A DNA stretch of 8,279 nt from Planctomycetaceae bacterium. Lineage in GTDB: Bacteria > Planctomycetota > Planctomycetia > Pirellulales > Thermoguttaceae. The notes below the pieces were generated by a model. That model was given only the letters and a program-made list of their open reading frames with translations, was not told the origin of the DNA and made no database searches. Each line of letters begins with the position of its first letter. Position 1 is the stretch's first letter. The stretch spans positions 1 to 8,279 of the forward strand of contig JAITQJ010000311.1 in assembly GCA_031288955.1 (NCBI GenBank), in the 5' to 3' direction. A program made the translations under genes and the position numbers. Below, one piece after another: positions 6,252-8,279 of the stretch.

Positions 6252-7021
6252 CGGACATCAACCAGATACAAGCCGTGTGCCGGTGCTGTTGGACCGGCAA
6301 GACGGCGGTCTTTCGATTCCATAACCGTTTGCAGCGGCAGCGTCTTGACGTTTCTCCGGCGGCTTTCCGTTCCGAGCAGCACAAGCGTTCCGGCAATCGT
6401 CCGCATCATATTGTACAAAAAGCCGTCTGCTTCGACTTCGATTCGTATTAGCGGTGAATACATCGTCGGCATATCTTTTGTAACAGCAATACGTTCGACA
6501 AGAACGGCACTAACAGTCCGAACGGTTGTTTTTCGCGGTGAACCTTGCGTTTGAAAACAAGCGAAATCGTGTGTGCCGAGCAAATGCTGTGCTGCCGCCT
6601 GCATTGCCGCAGCGTCCAAACGTTCCCGATAGACCCAGCAATAATTTCGGGTCAGCGGACTTGGCGGACGATTATCATCAATCAAATACCGGTACCGCTT
6701 GGCGGCGGCATCGTTTATCGGATGAAAGGACATCGGCACTTCGGCGGCACTTAAAATCCGAATGTCCGGCGGGAGAAAACCGTTAAGCGCACGGTAGAAA
6801 ACCTCGGCGGGCAAATTGCTGTCCGTTGAGAAAGCGGCAGTCTGTTTCAAAGCGTGAACACCGGCATCGGTACGTCCGCTGCCGGTGATTCTGATTGGTC
6901 TGCCGGTGATTTTCGTCAGCGTTTTTTCAATGGTTTCCTGAATACTGGCAGCATCATTTTGCCGCTGCCAGCCGTGGTAATGTGTACCGTCGTATGCAAT
7001 TTCAAGTTTAATACGGCGCAT
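6239..7021 (-). CDS. truA: tRNA pseudouridine(38-40) synthase
   Basis: The enzyme isomerises uridine to pseudouridine at positions 38-40 in the anticodon arm of many tRNAs. The 260-aa protein begins MRRIKLEIAYDGTHYHGWQR. The catalytic motif GSGRTDAGVHA has the nucleophile Asp52. Other family landmarks are FYRALNGFLPPDIRI, AAAKRYRYLI, the LLGTHDFACF segment and the C-terminal FLYNMMRTIAGTLVLLG. The length is normal. The ATG at 7021 was chosen over an upstream in-frame start at 7066, because 7066 lies upstream of the predicted -10 box (7059-7064) and the extension (MIIRRRFLLVPLADR) does not match the family. There is no Shine-Dalgarno sequence. Its 3' end overlaps yacG by 13 bp on the opposite strand. 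Confidence 0.96.
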   Translation of the reverse strand: MRRIKLEIAYDGTHYHGWQRQNDAASIQETIEKTLTKITGRPIRITGSGRTDAGVHALKQTAAFSTDSNLPAEVFYRALNGFLPPDIRILSAAEVPMSFHPINDAAAKRYRYLIDDNRPPSPLTRNYCWVYRERLDAAAMQAAAQHLLGTHDFACFQTQGSPRKTTVRTVSAVLVERIAVTKDMPTMYSPLIRIEVEADGFLYNMMRTIAGTLVLLGTESRRRNVKTLPLQTVMESKDRRLAGPTAPAHGLYLVDVRYGS

Positions 7022-7058
7022 TCTATCTGCTAAAGGCACGAGTAAAAACCGCCGCCGT

Positions 7059-7087
7059 ATTATCAATTACCCCCTCGCTCCTGTCAA
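7059..7087 (-). promoter_or_regulatory. Predicted strong sigma70-type promoter for truA
   Basis: On the minus strand, TTGACA (complement of 7082-7087), exactly 17 bp of spacer and GATAAT (complement of 7059-7064, 5 of 6) form the best promoter in the window. RNA would start near 7052, leaving a leader of about 31 bases before the truA ATG. This fixes the downstream start at 7021. Confidence 0.65.
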
Positions 7088-7194
7088 GGCTGCCTCTCGT
7101 GTGGTCGGGCAGTGTGTAAAGCCAATTTTGGGACATTTTTCGCCTTGCTCTGAAAAAAACTGACGTTGTATTCCGTCTGGACGCACCGCCGGAA

Positions 7195-7223
7195 TTGACA
7201 AAACGTGCCGGAGACGGCACAAT
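7195..7223 (+). promoter_or_regulatory. Predicted sigma70-type promoter for galU
   Basis: TTGACA at 7195-7200, a 17-bp spacer and CACAAT at 7218-7223 (4 of 6) would start RNA near 7230, about 25 bases before the ATG at 7255. A perfect inverted repeat (7205-7220) fills most of the spacer and touches the -10 box. Confidence 0.5.
7205..7220. promoter_or_regulatory. 16-bp inverted repeat within the galU promoter (possible operator)
   Basis: GTGCCG-GAGA-CGGCAC is a perfect 6-bp inverted repeat around a 4-base centre. It sits between the -35 and -10 boxes and includes the first three bases of the -10 box. A protein bound there would block polymerase. It is not followed by a T run, so it is not a typical terminator. 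As it lies upstream of the predicted transcript start, an RNA hairpin role is unlikely unless transcription begins further upstream. Confidence 0.4.
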
Positions 7224-7254
7224 GATCTAATAGAGGATTACACATTTCCGCTCA

Positions 7255-8133
7255 ATGATAGACCTAGCCGTTATTCCGGTTGCCGGACGGGGTATTGACC
7301 TGTTGCCGCTCACGAAAAGTCAACCGAAAGAAATGCTGCCCGTCGGACGAAAACCGATTGTCCAGTACGTCGTCGAAGAACTGATTCATTGCCGTATCAA
7401 TCGGCTGCTGCTCGTTACCAGTCCTGAAAAAACGTCTGTCGAAAATCATTTTGACACCAACAAGCAACTGATTTGGCATTTGCGGCGCAACGGTAAAGAA
7501 GACCTCCTCGGCGAATTGGCATTTGAACGTGCCGAAGCCGAATACTTTTACGTCCGGCAACGCCGTCAAAACGGATTAGGACACGCCGTTCTTGCCGCCC
7601 AGCCGTTTGTTCAACAGCAGCGTTTCGTTGTTGCTCTCGGCGATACTATTCTCGGACGCAATCAGCCGTCGAACATTGTCAAACGGATGACGGAAATTTT
7701 TGACCGCAGCGGTAATGATATTAAAGCCCTTATTGCTTTCGATGAAGTGCCGGCAGAGAAAGTCAATCAATTCGGCATTGCCAAACCGAAGCAAATGCAG
7801 GGCGACACGTTCGAATTGGAAGACCTGATTGAAAAACCGCTTGTTGACCAATCGCCGAGTACGTTGGCAGTTGCTGGTCGGTATGTTTTTTCACCGGAAA
7901 TTTTTGACTTTCTCTGCCGTACCGAACCGGATAAAAGCGGTGCGGTGCAGTTGACCGATGCTATCCGATTGATGATACGCAGCGGTAAAAAAGTCCTCGG
8001 CATTCGTTTGCCGCCGGGAGAATTGCGTTATGACATCAGCAATTTCGAGTCGTATTACAAGGCGTTCCTTGATTTTGCGCTGCACGACCCGGAACACGGC
8101 AATATCCTGATTGATTGGCTCACGGAACGTTGA
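7255..8133 (+). CDS. galU: UTP-glucose-1-phosphate uridylyltransferase-like protein with altered signature motif
   Basis: This 292-aa protein aligns by eye along the full GalU family, which makes UDP-glucose from UTP and glucose-1-phosphate for envelope and exopolysaccharide synthesis. Landmarks are IPVAGRG (7-13), LTKSQPKEMLPVGRKP (19-34), VQYVVEEL, ENHFD (63-67), GLGHAV (107-112), ALGD (127-130, metal-binding Asp130), FGIAKP (173-178), EKP (193-195), GRYVF (208-212) and YDISNFESYYKAFLDF near Asp260. Two normally invariant positions differ. The G-x-G-T-R loop reads GRGID (Ile14, Asp15), so the usual Thr and Arg that contact the nucleotide are gone. The D-x-G motif at 260-262 reads DIS. The rest is well preserved, so the enzyme may be modified rather than dead. 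There is no Shine-Dalgarno sequence at normal distance; an AGAGGA lies about 17 bases before the ATG. Confidence 0.8.
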   Translation: MIDLAVIPVAGRGIDLLPLTKSQPKEMLPVGRKPIVQYVVEELIHCRINRLLLVTSPEKTSVENHFDTNKQLIWHLRRNGKEDLLGELAFERAEAEYFYVRQRRQNGLGHAVLAAQPFVQQQRFVVALGDTILGRNQPSNIVKRMTEIFDRSGNDIKALIAFDEVPAEKVNQFGIAKPKQMQGDTFELEDLIEKPLVDQSPSTLAVAGRYVFSPEIFDFLCRTEPDKSGAVQLTDAIRLMIRSGKKVLGIRLPPGELRYDISNFESYYKAFLDFALHDPEHGNILIDWLTER

Positions 8134-8145
8134 CAAACTAAACGT

Positions 8146-8179
8146 CCGCCCTGCTATCGTAAGACGGCGGTGTTTTATT
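8146..8179 (+). terminator. Weak candidate terminator after galU
   Basis: CCGCC (8146-8150) can pair with GGCGG (8166-8170) across a 15-base loop, and TGTTTTATT follows. The stem is short and the loop large, so this is only a weak intrinsic-terminator candidate. It is in the right place, 12 bases after the galU stop. Confidence 0.3.
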
Positions 8180-8279
8180 GCGATGTCTTGCAGCAGCGGC
8201 TCTGAACAAAACCGCCCGAAGCAATAACCGCAATTTCGTCCAGCGGGATAAAACCGGACGGCGCGTTAAAACATTACCG

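Noticed and set aside
7023..7220. 65-codon minus-strand frame upstream of truA
   Set aside because: It covers the truA and galU promoter regions, has an Arg-rich composition with no recognisable motif, and is best explained as non-coding.
8237..8260. CGTCC/GGACG stem near the right edge
   Set aside because: It has only 5 bp of pairing around a 14-base loop and no T run on either strand. This is expected by chance.
1..8279. tRNA, rRNA, CRISPR array or riboswitch
   Set aside because: Reading both strands I saw no tRNA-like cloverleaf signature, no rRNA segments and no regularly spaced direct repeats. No leader is long enough to hold a known riboswitch.

Overview
This is a bacterial chromosomal window of medium GC content. 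Its genes are mostly housekeeping, with two accessory insertions. A planctomycete or another PVC-group bacterium is the best guess. The support is a DUF4190-type membrane protein, the TKSQPKEMLPVGRKP block of the GalU-like protein, a secreted TraB/TIKI-like protein, and the lack of a Shine-Dalgarno sequence at normal spacing before any of the main genes. This placement is an inference, not a phylogeny.

Layout from left to right. Positions 1-152 hold no convincing gene, but carry a 22-nt C run and a 14-nt T run. Positions 153-497 are a small deletion derivative of an IS5-family (IS427-like) insertion sequence, with 12-bp perfect terminal inverted repeats, a TA target duplication and only the C-terminal part of a DDE transposase. 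A YqaA/DedA-type (VTT) membrane protein follows on the minus strand. A plus-strand unit diverges from it: a DUF4190-like membrane protein, then fhs (formate-tetrahydrofolate ligase) starting on the base after its stop codon. A short ORF follows, with a TGATG stop/start overlap into a D12-class DNA N6-adenine methyltransferase. This pair looks like a transferred or decayed restriction-modification remnant. Next is a minus-strand gene for a secreted TraB/TIKI-superfamily-like protein. Then yacG (57 aa, plus) and truA (minus) overlap at their tails. Last is a plus-strand galU-like nucleotidyltransferase with unusual active-site substitutions.

Five promoter-like sites with a perfect TTGACA -35 box and a 16-17 bp spacer can be read, in front of yqaA, the DUF4190 gene, yacG, truA and galU. 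The yqaA and DUF4190 promoters face each other and overlap, so they are probably mutually exclusive. A perfect 16-bp inverted repeat lies inside the galU promoter.

The housekeeping genes do not form one pathway: Fhs supplies 10-formyl-THF, TruA modifies tRNA, YacG is a small gyrase-binding zinc protein and GalU makes nucleotide sugar. The places most worth a second look are the short ORF plus methyltransferase (3651-4975), the altered GalU active site, the overlapping promoters near 1180-1245, and the homopolymer/IS region at the left end. I did not find a clearly new multi-gene system.
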